Made by a program: the position numbers and the translations under genes | Notes under the pieces: model-generated | Databases searched by the model: none | What the model saw: the letters and a program-made list of their open reading frames with translations, nothing else | Told to the model about the DNA's origin: nothing | Assembly (NCBI GenBank): GCA_025960445.1 | Contig: JAICIT010000131.1 | Coordinates: forward strand, 1 to 7,013 | Reading direction: 5' to 3' | DNA length: 7,013 bases | DNA from: Bradyrhizobium sp. | Lineage (GTDB): Bacteria > Pseudomonadota > Alphaproteobacteria > Rhizobiales > Xanthobacteraceae | Shown: positions 1-6,635 of the stretch, piece after piece | Layout: each line of letters opens with the position of its first letter | Numbering within the stretch: the stretch's first letter is position 1

Positions 1-1
1 C

Positions 2-208
2 ATCTCTGGCCCGGGCAACTACGAGATCGAAGTGCTTGACGCCGATCCGAGGCGCGTGAAGCGGCTGCGCATTGCTACGCGCAAGGAGCGCCCCCCTGCG
101 CGGACACAGCGCGAGGGTCGCCGCCGTGAAGCCGCACCGGACGCGGGCCAATCTCCGGCCAGTGACAGTGCGACTCCCGCTTCCGGCGACGGAGCCGCCT
201 CCCAATGA
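2..208 (+). CDS. Hemolysin-family protein (CorC/HlyC/TlyC type), C-terminal fragment
   Basis: Only the last 68 codons are present; the frame enters from the left edge and ends at TGA 206-208. The fragment opens with ISGPGNYEIEVLDADPRRVKRLRI-type sequence (residue run split here: GNYEIEVLDADP, then RRVKRLRI), which matches the end of the CorC_HlyC transporter-associated domain that follows the paired CBS domains in this family. The last 40 or so residues form a low-complexity tail rich in Arg, Ala, Ser and Pro, ending AASQ. Family members are thought to act in divalent cation handling; the name hemolysin is historical. The stop overlaps the lnt start as ATGA (205-208), suggesting translational coupling, and a corC (ybeX) gene directly before lnt is a widespread proteobacterial arrangement. 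The CBS domains lie outside the window, so the subfamily cannot be settled. Confidence 0.85.
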   Translation: MSGPGNYEIEVLDADPRRVKRLRIATRKERPPARTQREGRRREAAPDAGQSPASDSATPASGDGAASQ

Positions 209-1815
209 GCTCATCAGATAAATTTCGCCGCTTCGGTCTCGCGATCATCCTGGCATGGGGCTGGAGACGCGCGGTCGTCGCGCTTGCCGCAGGTGCGCTG
301 TCATCGTTCGCCATGGCGCCGTTCAATGCGTGGCCGGTGCTGTTCGTTACTTTTCCGGTGATGGTCTGGCTGATCGATGGCGCCGGCGCGGGACGGTTGC
401 GTGGCGTGCCCGCGGCTGCAATGGCGGGCTGGTGGTTCGGGCTCGGCTATTTTGTGCCGGGGCTGTACTGGATCGGCTATGCGTTCCTGGTCGATGCATC
501 CACCTTCGCCTGGCTGATGCCATTTGCCGTGGTGGGCCTGCCGGCCTATTTGGCACTATTCGCCGCTTTGGGCTTCGCTCTGGCGCGCCTGATTTGGACC
601 CGGGACGCCTCGCGGATATTGGCGCTCGCGGTTACTCTCACGGCAAGCGAATGGCTTCGCGGCCATGTGTTATCCGGCTTTCCCTGGAACACGTTCGGCT
701 ATGCCCTGAGCGAACCGCTGGCCTTGGCGCAGACCGCGTCGCTAATCGGCCTCTGGGGTATGACATTTCTAGCAGTCGCGATCTTTGCCAGTCCGGCCGT
801 GTTGATCGACGGCAAATCGCATCGGCGAGCATGGATGACGCCGGGCATCGCGATATTGCTCCTGATCGCGATGGGCATTTTCGGCGCTGTTCGGATGACG
901 CTGCACCCGACAGTGAGTGTTGCAAACGTCAAGCTGCGGATCATGCAACCCAACCTGCAACAGGACGTCAAATTCAACTACTCCGCCAAAGCGGAGGTGA
1001 TGCAAAAGTATCTGACCTTGTCGGATCGCGCTTCCGGGCCGCAATCCATTGGCGTGCGCGACGCCAGCATCCTGATCTGGCCGGAATCGGCGTTTCCGTT
1101 TTTCCTCACGCGCGAGCCCGACGTGATGGCGCAAATCGCCGATCTGTTGCCCACGAGCACAGTCCTGCTCACGGGCTCGGTACGCGCGCCGGACGTTCCC
1201 GCAGGCACGGCGATCACACGCGCCTACAATTCAATCTACCTGATCGATCACGACGGCAGCGTACTGTCGGTCTACGACAAGCTGCATCTGGTGCCGTTCG
1301 GCGAGTACTTGCCGTTCCAGGATTGGATGGAGAAGGTCGGCCTGGTGCAACTCACGAAGGTTCAGGGTGGATTTATCCCGGGCACACGGCGCCGCCTGAT
1401 GGACATTCCGAATGCGCCGCGCGCGCTTCCCTTGATCTGTTATGAAGCGATTTTTCCCGACGCGATTGGAGCGCGTGAAGACCGTCCGGGCTGGATCATC
1501 AACCTGACCAATGACGGCTGGTTTGGAATTTCGACCGGTCCTTACCAGCATTTGCAGCAGGCACGGCTGCGCGCCATCGAGCAAGGCTTGCCGCTCGTCC
1601 GTGCGGCGAACACCGGCATCTCCGCCGTTATCGATCCCATGGGACGTGTTGTCTCGCAACTCGGTCTGGGCGTCGAAGGCGTGCTGGATTCGGCATTGCC
1701 GGCGGCGATTGCCCCGACCATCTTCGCCCGGACCGGCAGTCTTCCAGCCGGGATCCTGATTGCCGCGGCGTTGGTTGTGGTGATCGTTCGGCGCGTTCCG
1801 AAGCGGAAGTTATGA
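205..1815 (+). CDS. lnt: Apolipoprotein N-acyltransferase
   Basis: Transfers an acyl chain from phospholipid to the N-terminal cysteine of apolipoproteins, the last step of lipoprotein maturation at the inner membrane. The protein has 536 residues (E. coli Lnt has 512). Hydrophobic segments appear near residues 23-60, 71-94, 101-131, 138-156, 174-201 and 213-231, with a last one near 514-528. Between them lies a periplasmic nitrilase-like domain. The catalytic triad is visible as Glu294 in WPESAFPF, Lys359 in YDKLHLVPFGEYLP and Cys412 in LICYEAIFPD, with spacing close to the E. coli triad E267/K335/C387. Glu367 and the Tyr413-Glu414 pair also fit conserved positions. NLTNDGWFG and AANTGIS follow as expected. 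The start ATG overlaps the upstream stop, with GGAG at 191-194 as ribosome binding site. The gene looks intact and functional. Confidence 0.97.
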   Translation: MSSSDKFRRFGLAIILAWGWRRAVVALAAGALSSFAMAPFNAWPVLFVTFPVMVWLIDGAGAGRLRGVPAAAMAGWWFGLGYFVPGLYWIGYAFLVDASTFAWLMPFAVVGLPAYLALFAALGFALARLIWTRDASRILALAVTLTASEWLRGHVLSGFPWNTFGYALSEPLALAQTASLIGLWGMTFLAVAIFASPAVLIDGKSHRRAWMTPGIAILLLIAMGIFGAVRMTLHPTVSVANVKLRIMQPNLQQDVKFNYSAKAEVMQKYLTLSDRASGPQSIGVRDASILIWPESAFPFFLTREPDVMAQIADLLPTSTVLLTGSVRAPDVPAGTAITRAYNSIYLIDHDGSVLSVYDKLHLVPFGEYLPFQDWMEKVGLVQLTKVQGGFIPGTRRRLMDIPNAPRALPLICYEAIFPDAIGAREDRPGWIINLTNDGWFGISTGPYQHLQQARLRAIEQGLPLVRAANTGISAVIDPMGRVVSQLGLGVEGVLDSALPAAIAPTIFARTGSLPAGILIAAALVVVIVRRVPKRKL

Positions 1816-1949
1816 ATGCCGGACGAGCAGACTCACCGCCTCGCGGCTCTGATCGAGCAGATCGCCGCGCGCGAATCCGTCGTTTGCCGCTGAGACGTTT
1901 GACCCGATCCAACAACCGACATAAGCGATCCAGAGCAGCATGCCGATGA
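1812..1949 (+). other. Candidate small arginine-rich frame bridging lnt and the peptidase gene
   Basis: ATG 1812 overlaps the lnt stop (ATGA 1812-1815). The frame runs 45 codons to TGA 1947-1949, which overlaps the second possible start (ATG 1946) of the peptidase gene, again as ATGA. It encodes 15 arginines in 45 residues plus Lys and His, with no recognisable domain. GGAAG at 1805-1809 lies only two bases from this ATG; it is better placed for ATG 1816, which opens a 25-codon frame ending at 1893 (begins MPDEQTHRLAALIEQ). Either frame could be chance in GC-rich DNA, or could bring ribosomes from lnt to the peptidase, which lacks a clear binding site of its own. I do not recognise either peptide. 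Confidence 0.15.
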
Positions 1950-3070
1950 GCGCCAATCCTTTTGATCCGATGACCATTCTCGATGGCATTCGCCGTTGGG
2001 TGGAAATTGAGACGCCGACGGAAGCGGCCGCGCAGGTCAACCAGCTGGCCAGCGTGGTCGCCGATGGCTATCGCGATCTGCCGGTCAGAATCGAGAGGGT
2101 TGCCGGACATTCCGGTTGCGGCGATCATCTCGTCGCACGTTCATCGTGGGGGCAGGATGCGCCTGGGATACTCATACTCAGTCATCTCGATACCGTGCAT
2201 CCGATCGGATTCATCAGTCGGCTGCCGTTCAGCATAGAAGGCGACAGCGCCTTCGGTCCCGGCATCTACGACATGAAAGGCGGAGCCTATCTCGCGTATC
2301 ACGCATTCGGGCAGGTCTGCATAAACGGTCAGCGCTCACCGCTGGGCATTACTCAGCTCTACGTCTCGGACGAGGAGATCGGCAGTCCGACTTCGCGGGC
2401 ACTGATCGAGGCGGAGGGACGCAAGGCCAAATACGTGTTGGTGACCGAACCCGCCCGCGATGGCGGAAAGATCGTCACCGGCCGAAAGGGCGTCGCGCGT
2501 TTCGAAATTTTCGTCAAAGGCGTGGCCTCGCACGCCGGCACGCGACCGGAAGACGGCCGTAGCGCTGTTCGCGAACTCGCCAATCTCATTCAGACGCTGG
2601 AAGCGATGAACGATCTGAAGCGCGGCATCAGCATCAATGTCGGCGTGGTCAGAGGCGGCACCAGGCCCAACGTGATCCCTGAGCAAGCCTATGCCGAAGT
2701 CGACATGCGCGTTCCCACGATTGCGGATGCCGACGAACTCGTTCCGAAGATCCTCAATCTGAAATCGAGTACCGAGGGCGTCAGCGTCAGGGTCATCGGC
2801 GAGTTGAACCGGCCGCCTTACGAGAAAAGCAATGCGGGTGCTGCGCTGTATGAACACGCCAGGGCCCTTGCCGCCGAAATCGGCTTCGATCTAGTGGATA
2901 GTTCGACCGGCGGCGGCTCTGATGGGAATTTCACCGCGCCGCATACGGCGACGCTCGACGGCCTCGGCGTCGACGGTAAAGGCGCGCATACCGATTACGA
3001 GCAGATGTACATTTCGTCGATCGAGCCGCGGGGGCGGCTCTTGCAGCGACTTTTTCAAACGTTGCGATAA
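1940..3070 (+). CDS. M20 family metallopeptidase, glutamate carboxypeptidase (CPG2)-like
   Basis: A zinc-dependent exopeptidase or amidohydrolase of 376 residues. The two-metal site can be laid against Pseudomonas carboxypeptidase G2: His82 in SHLDTVHP with Asp84, bridging Asp111 in GIYDMKGG, general base Glu145 and metal ligand Glu146 in SDEEIGS, Glu170 in TEPARDGG, and His350 in GKGAHTDYEQ. The spacings 82-111-145-170 are 29, 34 and 25, the same as in CPG2 (112-141-175-200). The dimerisation (lid) domain spans roughly 178-285 and carries SHAGTRPEDGRSA with His198. Unlike CPG2 there is no signal peptide, so it should be cytoplasmic. Substrate cannot be read from sequence; N-acyl amino acids, gamma-glutamyl compounds or folate-like conjugates are options. 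An in-frame stop at 1922 limits the start to ATG 1940 or ATG 1946; neither has a good ribosome binding site. The stop overlaps trmB by one base. Confidence 0.93.
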   Translation: MPMSANPFDPMTILDGIRRWVEIETPTEAAAQVNQLASVVADGYRDLPVRIERVAGHSGCGDHLVARSSWGQDAPGILILSHLDTVHPIGFISRLPFSIEGDSAFGPGIYDMKGGAYLAYHAFGQVCINGQRSPLGITQLYVSDEEIGSPTSRALIEAEGRKAKYVLVTEPARDGGKIVTGRKGVARFEIFVKGVASHAGTRPEDGRSAVRELANLIQTLEAMNDLKRGISINVGVVRGGTRPNVIPEQAYAEVDMRVPTIADADELVPKILNLKSSTEGVSVRVIGELNRPPYEKSNAGAALYEHARALAAEIGFDLVDSSTGGGSDGNFTAPHTATLDGLGVDGKGAHTDYEQMYISSIEPRGRLLQRLFQTLR

Positions 3071-3804
3071 TGGCCGGAAGCCACGATGCCACAGGGCGGC
3101 ATGCATTGCCGGAGCGTGGGGCGCCACACCCTCATGGCTCGTTCTTCGGACGACGCAAAGGCCACAGGCTGCGGGCGCATCAGACCGATCTCATCGAACA
3201 TCTGCTGCCATGCCTGGCGTTGGATATCGGAGCTGCCAGCCCGCCCGACCTTTCCGGGTTATTCAATGGCGTCGAAGAGATCAGGCTCGAAATCGGATTC
3301 GGGGGCGGCGAACATCTGATCGCGGAAGCGCGCGCCTTTCCGAATAGCGGCTTCATCGGCTGCGAGCCGTACGTCAACGGCATGGCCAAGATCCTGACGC
3401 AGATTGAGGTCCACGACATCGGAAATATCCGGCTGTTCGCCGGTGACGCCGCCGAGCTGCTGGCGTGGGCGCCACCGCTTTCCTTGAAACGGATCGACCT
3501 GATCCATCCTGATCCATGGCCCAAACGGCGACACTGGAAACGGCGCTTCGTGCAGGATTCGACCGTGACCGCGATGGCCCGCGTTCTGAAACCGGGCGGC
3601 GAATTTCGCTTCGTTAGCGATATCGACGACTATTCCGCCTGGACACTAGCGCATGTTTTGCGATCTCCCGATTTCATCTGGATGGCGGAGCGTGCCTCGG
3701 ATTGGCGTCAGCCATGGGCCGGTTACACAATGACGCGCTATGGCGGAAAAGCCGAACGCGAAGGCCGCCACGCGACGTATCTGCAATTTCGGAAGCAGGG
3801 ATAA
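3070..3804 (+). CDS. trmB: tRNA (guanine-N7-)-methyltransferase (m7G46)
   Basis: Methylates N7 of G46 in the tRNA variable loop using S-adenosylmethionine. The protein has 244 residues. An alphaproteobacterial N-terminus (SFFGRRKGHRLR, about 38-49) precedes the SAM-binding Rossmann fold: LEIGFGGGEHL around 73-83, then GCEPYVNGMAKIL, then LFAGDAAELL. The signature HPDPWPKRRHWKRRF (146-160) supplies Asp148, His155 and Arg158, equivalent to E. coli D144, H151 and R154. FRFVSDIDDYSAWTL and the terminal TRYGGKAEREGR (222-233) complete the family pattern. One oddity: the last motif normally reads T-[KR]-[YF]-E, but here the Glu position is Gly225. The ATG shares one base with the peptidase stop (TAATG) and has no obvious ribosome binding site, so translation is probably coupled to the upstream gene. 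Confidence 0.95.
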   Translation: MAGSHDATGRHALPERGAPHPHGSFFGRRKGHRLRAHQTDLIEHLLPCLALDIGAASPPDLSGLFNGVEEIRLEIGFGGGEHLIAEARAFPNSGFIGCEPYVNGMAKILTQIEVHDIGNIRLFAGDAAELLAWAPPLSLKRIDLIHPDPWPKRRHWKRRFVQDSTVTAMARVLKPGGEFRFVSDIDDYSAWTLAHVLRSPDFIWMAERASDWRQPWAGYTMTRYGGKAEREGRHATYLQFRKQG

Positions 3805-3893
3805 TTCTGCATGGGCTCAAGTTTGGCGAACGGCCTCGACGCTGCGCCGCGTGATGATCTCATGGGGATCAACGAGGTAAGGGTCATCAAATC

Positions 3894-3929
3894 TTGCTCA
3901 AACCCGGCTCGCCAACGGATTTGGAGCAA
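3894..3929. repeat. Imperfect inverted repeat (hairpin) downstream of trmB
   Basis: The arms pair as TTGCTC 3894-3899 with GAGCAA 3924-3929, AAA 3900-3902 with TTT 3920-3922, and CCG 3904-3906 with CGG 3916-3918. There is one bulged G at 3923, one C/A mismatch (3903/3919) and a nine-base loop. That gives 12 base pairs. No T-run follows on the + strand, so it is not a standard intrinsic terminator. It could stabilise the trmB mRNA 3' end, or be part of a repeat or small RNA. Confidence 0.4.
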
Positions 3930-4004
3930 ATTTAGGTCGGTTGGTGAAAGAACGGTGAGGTCTGGAAATACAGCGCAAAGGGCTGCGGTTTAAGCCAGCG
4001 GGCC

Positions 4005-4032
4005 TTGCCGTATCCGCGAAAAAACGCTATAT
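4005..4032 (+). promoter_or_regulatory. Possible sigma-70-type promoter for the rimP operon
   Basis: TTGCCG at 4005-4010 and CTATAT at 4027-4032 are separated by 16 bases. This would start transcription near 4039-4041, just before the hairpin and terminator of the leader. The match is partial and the placement is mainly supported by the layout: a promoter is needed upstream of a terminator that guards rimP. Other starts are possible. Confidence 0.25.
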
Positions 4033-4039
4033 CGGCGAC

Positions 4040-4100
4040 AACTTACGTTCTCATACGATCCGTATTGAGAGTGGGCCCCTCGGGACCCGCTCTTTTTTAT
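4040..4100 (+). promoter_or_regulatory. Putative rimP-nusA operon leader with attenuator
   Basis: A strong intrinsic terminator lies inside the region before rimP, about 120 bases from its start, preceded by a smaller hairpin at 4050-4069 (CTCA-TACG, loop ATC, CGTA, bulged T, TGAG). The 3' arm of that hairpin overlaps the base of the terminator stem at 4068-4069, so the two compete at least slightly. A rimP leader with a terminator has, as I recall, been described as a predicted attenuator before rimP-nusA-infB in proteobacteria, and the position fits. NusA itself affects termination, so autoregulation of the operon would make sense. The alternative is that this is just the terminator of trmB, with the rimP promoter downstream of it. 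Confidence 0.5.
4068..4098 (+). terminator. Rho-independent terminator between trmB and rimP
   Basis: The stem AGAGTGGGCCC (4068-4078) pairs with GGACCCGCTCT (4083-4093) around a CTCG loop (4079-4082). It has one T-G wobble (4072/4089) and one C/A mismatch (4076/4085). Six T residues follow immediately at 4093-4098, the first sharing the last stem pair. This is the best terminator in the window. It may end trmB transcripts, act as an attenuator for rimP, or both. Confidence 0.85.
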
Positions 4101-4220
4101 TACCGCGGCGAGCAGCGCGTGCTGCGAGGCTGCCTGGAACCGCGAAGCTCTGGCAAGCCACGCAAACCGCGAACGCCCTGATTTGAGCAGCCCGAAACCT
4201 AAACGGATCGAAGGCAAAAT

Positions 4221-5000
4221 TTGACGCTGGATATGACCGATCGGACGACCGATTCAGTGGACACTGATCTGCTTACCGAGCCTCGTCTTGTGGTCGAGCC
4301 CGGGGTTGCCGCGCGGGTTTCGGCGGTCGCGGGTCCTGTGCTGCAAGGAATGGGCTACCGGTTGGTGCGGATCAAAATTTCGGGAGAGTCCGGCTGCACG
4401 GTTCAGATCATGGCGGAACGGCCGGACGGGTCCATGCAGATTGAGGATTGCGAGGCCATTTCGAAGGCACTGTCGCCAGTGCTTGATGTCGCCGACCCGA
4501 TTGATCGCGCGTATCGGCTTGAGATTTCGTCGCCGGGGATCGATCGGCCGCTGGTGCGCCGCTCGGATTTCGAGCGCCACGCCGGTTATTTGGTCAAAAT
4601 AGAAATGGCCGTCGCGCATGACGGTCGCAAGCGGTTTCGTGGTACGCTCGCCGGAGTAGAAGGCGACGCGGTGCGGCTACATCGCGATGACACCCCCGCA
4701 GGCGAGGACGCCGACATCCTGCTGGTGATGGAAGATATCGCCGACGCCAGGCTGGTCCTGACGGACGAGTTGATCGCGGAATCGATGCGGCGCGGCAAGG
4801 CCGCGGAACGTCAGTTGCGCCAAAGCCTAGGACTTGAGCCGCCACCGCCGCCGCATGCGGCGCGAAGCGATGCTTCCAGGAGCAACAAACCAAAACCGAG
4901 ATTGAAGCCGAGCAAGATCGCCCCGAAGAATACCAAGCAACATCGCCTCGCCGCAGAGAAATTGCGAGAAGGCAAAACCGATACCACCAGAGGAGACTAA
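4221..5000 (+). CDS. rimP: Ribosome maturation factor RimP
   Basis: Assists maturation of the 30S ribosomal subunit in the cytoplasm. The N-terminal RimP domain covers about residues 25-105, with [28 protein letters not shown], the [17 protein letters not shown] segment and [14 protein letters not shown], all typical of the family. The SH3-like C-terminal domain follows (about 108-180, from [14 protein letters not shown]). A long Lys/Arg/Pro-rich tail (about 200-259) extends beyond the roughly 150-residue gammaproteobacterial protein, as is usual in Rhizobiales. The start is uncertain: TTG 4221 has GAAGG at 4210-4214 with ideal six-base spacing, whereas ATG 4233, four codons later, begins MTDRTTDS and resembles remembered homologue N-termini but lacks a well-placed site. 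I give the longer form (259 residues; 255 from ATG 4233). It is followed by nusA after four bases. Confidence 0.95.
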   Translation: MTLDMTDRTTDSVDTDLLTEPRLVVEPGVAARVSAVAGPVLQGMGYRLVRIKISGESGCTVQIMAERPDGSMQIEDCEAISKALSPVLDVADPIDRAYRLEISSPGIDRPLVRRSDFERHAGYLVKIEMAVAHDGRKRFRGTLAGVEGDAVRLHRDDTPAGEDADILLVMEDIADARLVLTDELIAESMRRGKAAERQLRQSLGLEPPPPPHAARSDASRSNKPKPRLKPSKIAPKNTKQHRLAAEKLREGKTDTTRGD

Positions 5001-5004
5001 AGCC

Positions 5005-6618
5005 ATGGCAGCTGTCAGCGCCAATAAACTCGAACTGCTGCAGATCGCAGACGCGGTCGCGCGCGAAAAATCGATCGACCGCGGCATCGTTATCGCGGCG
5101 ATGGAAGACGCCATAGCCAAGGCGGCTCGCGCCCGCTACGGCAGTGAGACGGATGTTCACGCCGAGATCGACGCCAAGAAAGGGGAGCTGCGCCTTTCGC
5201 GTCACATGCTGGTGGTCGATCAGGTCGAAAATTCGTCGAACCAGATTTCACTCGAAGACGCTCGCCGCGCAAATCCCGGAGCTCAGATCGGCGACACCAT
5301 CGCCGATACTCTGCCGCCGCTCGAATACGGCCGCATCGCCGCGCAATCCGCCAAGCAGGTCATCGTGCAGAAAGTGCGCGAGGCCGAGCGCGACCGGCAG
5401 TACCAGGAATTCAAGGATCGCATCGGCGACATCGTCAACGGCATCGTCAAGCGCGTCGAATACGGCAGCGTCATCGTCGACCTCGGCCGCGGCGAAGCCA
5501 TTATCCGCCGCGATGAGATGCTGCCACGCGAGGTGTTCCGCAATGGCGACCGGGTCCGGGCCTACATTTTTGACGTGAGGCGAGAAACCCGCGGCCCGCA
5601 GATCTTCCTCTCCCGCACGCATCCGCAGTTCATGGCGAAATTATTCGCGCAGGAGGTGCCTGAAATTTACGACGGGATCGTCGAGATCAAGGCTGTCGCC
5701 CGTGACCCGGGTTCGCGCGCGAAAATCGGCGTGATCTCCCGGGATTCATCGGTCGATCCGGTCGGCGCCTGTGTCGGCATGCGCGGCTCGCGCGTGCAGG
5801 CGGTCGTGAATGAGCTGCAGGGCGAAAAGATCGACATCATTCCGTGGTCGCCGGATATTGCCACCTTCGTCGTCAACGCGCTGGCGCCCGCGGAAGTCGC
5901 AAAGGTTGTGATTGATGAAGACCGCGAGCGGATCGAAGTCGTGGTGCCCGACACCAATAACCAGTTATCGCTGGCGATCGGCCGGCGCGGCCAGAACGTG
6001 CGCCTCGCCTCGCAACTGACCGGCTGGGATATCGACATTCTTACCGAACAGGAAGAATCCGAACGGCGACAGGCTGACTTCGAGAACTCGACTCGCGTGT
6101 TCATGGAAGCGCTCAACGTCGATGAAGTCGTCGGCCAATTGCTGGCGTCCGAAGGCTTCACTTCGGTCGAGGAGCTGTCGCTGGTCGATGTCAGGGAACT
6201 GGCCGCGATCGAGGGTTTTGACGACGAAACCGCCAATGAATTGCAGAGTCGCGCGCGCGAGTATTTGGAACAGCTCGAAGGTGAGCTCGAAAGCAAACGT
6301 AAGGAACTTGGGGTGGAAGACGCATTGAAGACGGTGCCGGGGGTAACCTCGAAGATGCTTGTCAAGTTCGGCGAGAACGAAATCAAAACGGTGGAGGATC
6401 TGGCCGGTTGCGCGACCGACGACCTGGTCGGGTGGACCGAGCGCAAGGAAGGTGGCGAGCCGGTCAAGCATCCGGGAATTCTCGATGTGAACGAAATCTC
6501 CCGAGATGATGCGGAGAACATGATCATGCAGGCGCGCGTTGCCGCCGGCTGGATCACCGAGGCCGACCTTGCCAAAACGGCCGAGGAGGCTGCGGTCTCC
6601 GAAGAACAGCCGGTTTAA
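5005..6618 (+). CDS. nusA: Transcription termination/antitermination protein NusA
   Basis: Binds RNA polymerase and nascent RNA, and modulates pausing, intrinsic termination and rRNA antitermination. The 537 residues show the full domain set: polymerase-binding N-terminal domain (about 1-127); S1 domain (about 137-200, [20 protein letters not shown] region); KH1 (about 225-290) with the loop GMRG at 258-261; KH2 (about 295-350) with GRRG at 326-329; and two acidic helix-hairpin-helix repeat domains at about 365-425 and 437-520, the second including [13 protein letters not shown]. The paired C-terminal repeats are common in proteobacterial NusA. The start ATG has AGGAG at 4991-4995, inside the end of rimP, with nine-base spacing. 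The four-base gap to rimP and the close downstream ylxR-like gene show the conserved rimP-nusA-ylxR-infB operon. No truncation or odd residues were seen. Confidence 0.98.
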   Translation: MAAVSANKLELLQIADAVAREKSIDRGIVIAAMEDAIAKAARARYGSETDVHAEIDAKKGELRLSRHMLVVDQVENSSNQISLEDARRANPGAQIGDTIADTLPPLEYGRIAAQSAKQVIVQKVREAERDRQYQEFKDRIGDIVNGIVKRVEYGSVIVDLGRGEAIIRRDEMLPREVFRNGDRVRAYIFDVRRETRGPQIFLSRTHPQFMAKLFAQEVPEIYDGIVEIKAVARDPGSRAKIGVISRDSSVDPVGACVGMRGSRVQAVVNELQGEKIDIIPWSPDIATFVVNALAPAEVAKVVIDEDRERIEVVVPDTNNQLSLAIGRRGQNVRLASQLTGWDIDILTEQEESERRQADFENSTRVFMEALNVDEVVGQLLASEGFTSVEELSLVDVRELAAIEGFDDETANELQSRAREYLEQLEGELESKRKELGVEDALKTVPGVTSKMLVKFGENEIKTVEDLAGCATDDLVGWTERKEGGEPVKHPGILDVNEISRDDAENMIMQARVAAGWITEADLAKTAEEAAVSEEQPV

Positions 6619-6635
6619 GGAGCTATGTCGCCCGC

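Larger units (their letters stand above)
3805..4220 (+). other. 416-base intergenic region between trmB and rimP
   Basis: No convincing gene. The left half (about 3811-3993) is open on both strands: a 60-codon + frame starts at 3811 with AGGG at 3797-3800 upstream, and a 63-codon minus frame spans 3738-3929. Neither product is a domain I recognise. It contains a hairpin at 3894-3929 (stems TTGCTC/GAGCAA, AAA/TTT, CCG/CGG) with no T-tract. The right half holds a possible promoter (4005-4032), a small hairpin at 4050-4069, the terminator at 4068-4098, and then a structured 120-base stretch to rimP with possible hairpins at 4112-4125 (GCAGC/GCTGC) and 4128-4159. No tRNA gene is visible here, in contrast to the metY gene before rimP in E. 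coli. Confidence 0.6.

Noticed and set aside
255..1445. Long + strand frame (396 codons) overlapping lnt
   Set aside because: It is a +2 shadow of lnt with Arg-rich composition; lnt has all catalytic residues in the other frame.
1810..2040. Minus-strand 76-codon frame with a hydrophobic stretch, across the lnt/peptidase gap
   Set aside because: Most of it is antisense to the well-supported M20 gene and to the gap. It has no recognisable domain, and the hydrophobic run is explained by the complement of the spacer.
2336..2857. Minus-strand 173-codon frame within the peptidase gene
   Set aside because: Antisense shadow; the + strand frame carries the complete M20 metal-binding set with correct spacing.
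3990..4217. Minus-strand 75-codon frame over the rimP leader
   Set aside because: It runs through the terminator hairpin and T-tract and has no domain; a non-coding leader explains the region better.
3805..4220. A tRNA gene before rimP, as with metY in E. coli
   Set aside because: I found no cloverleaf, no TTCGA/GTTCRA T-arm pattern with matching acceptor arms, and no CCA end.
5667..6575. Minus-strand 302-codon open frame within nusA
   Set aside because: It lies wholly antisense to nusA, is Ser/Arg/Thr rich as expected of a shadow frame in GC-rich coding DNA, and matches no family I know.
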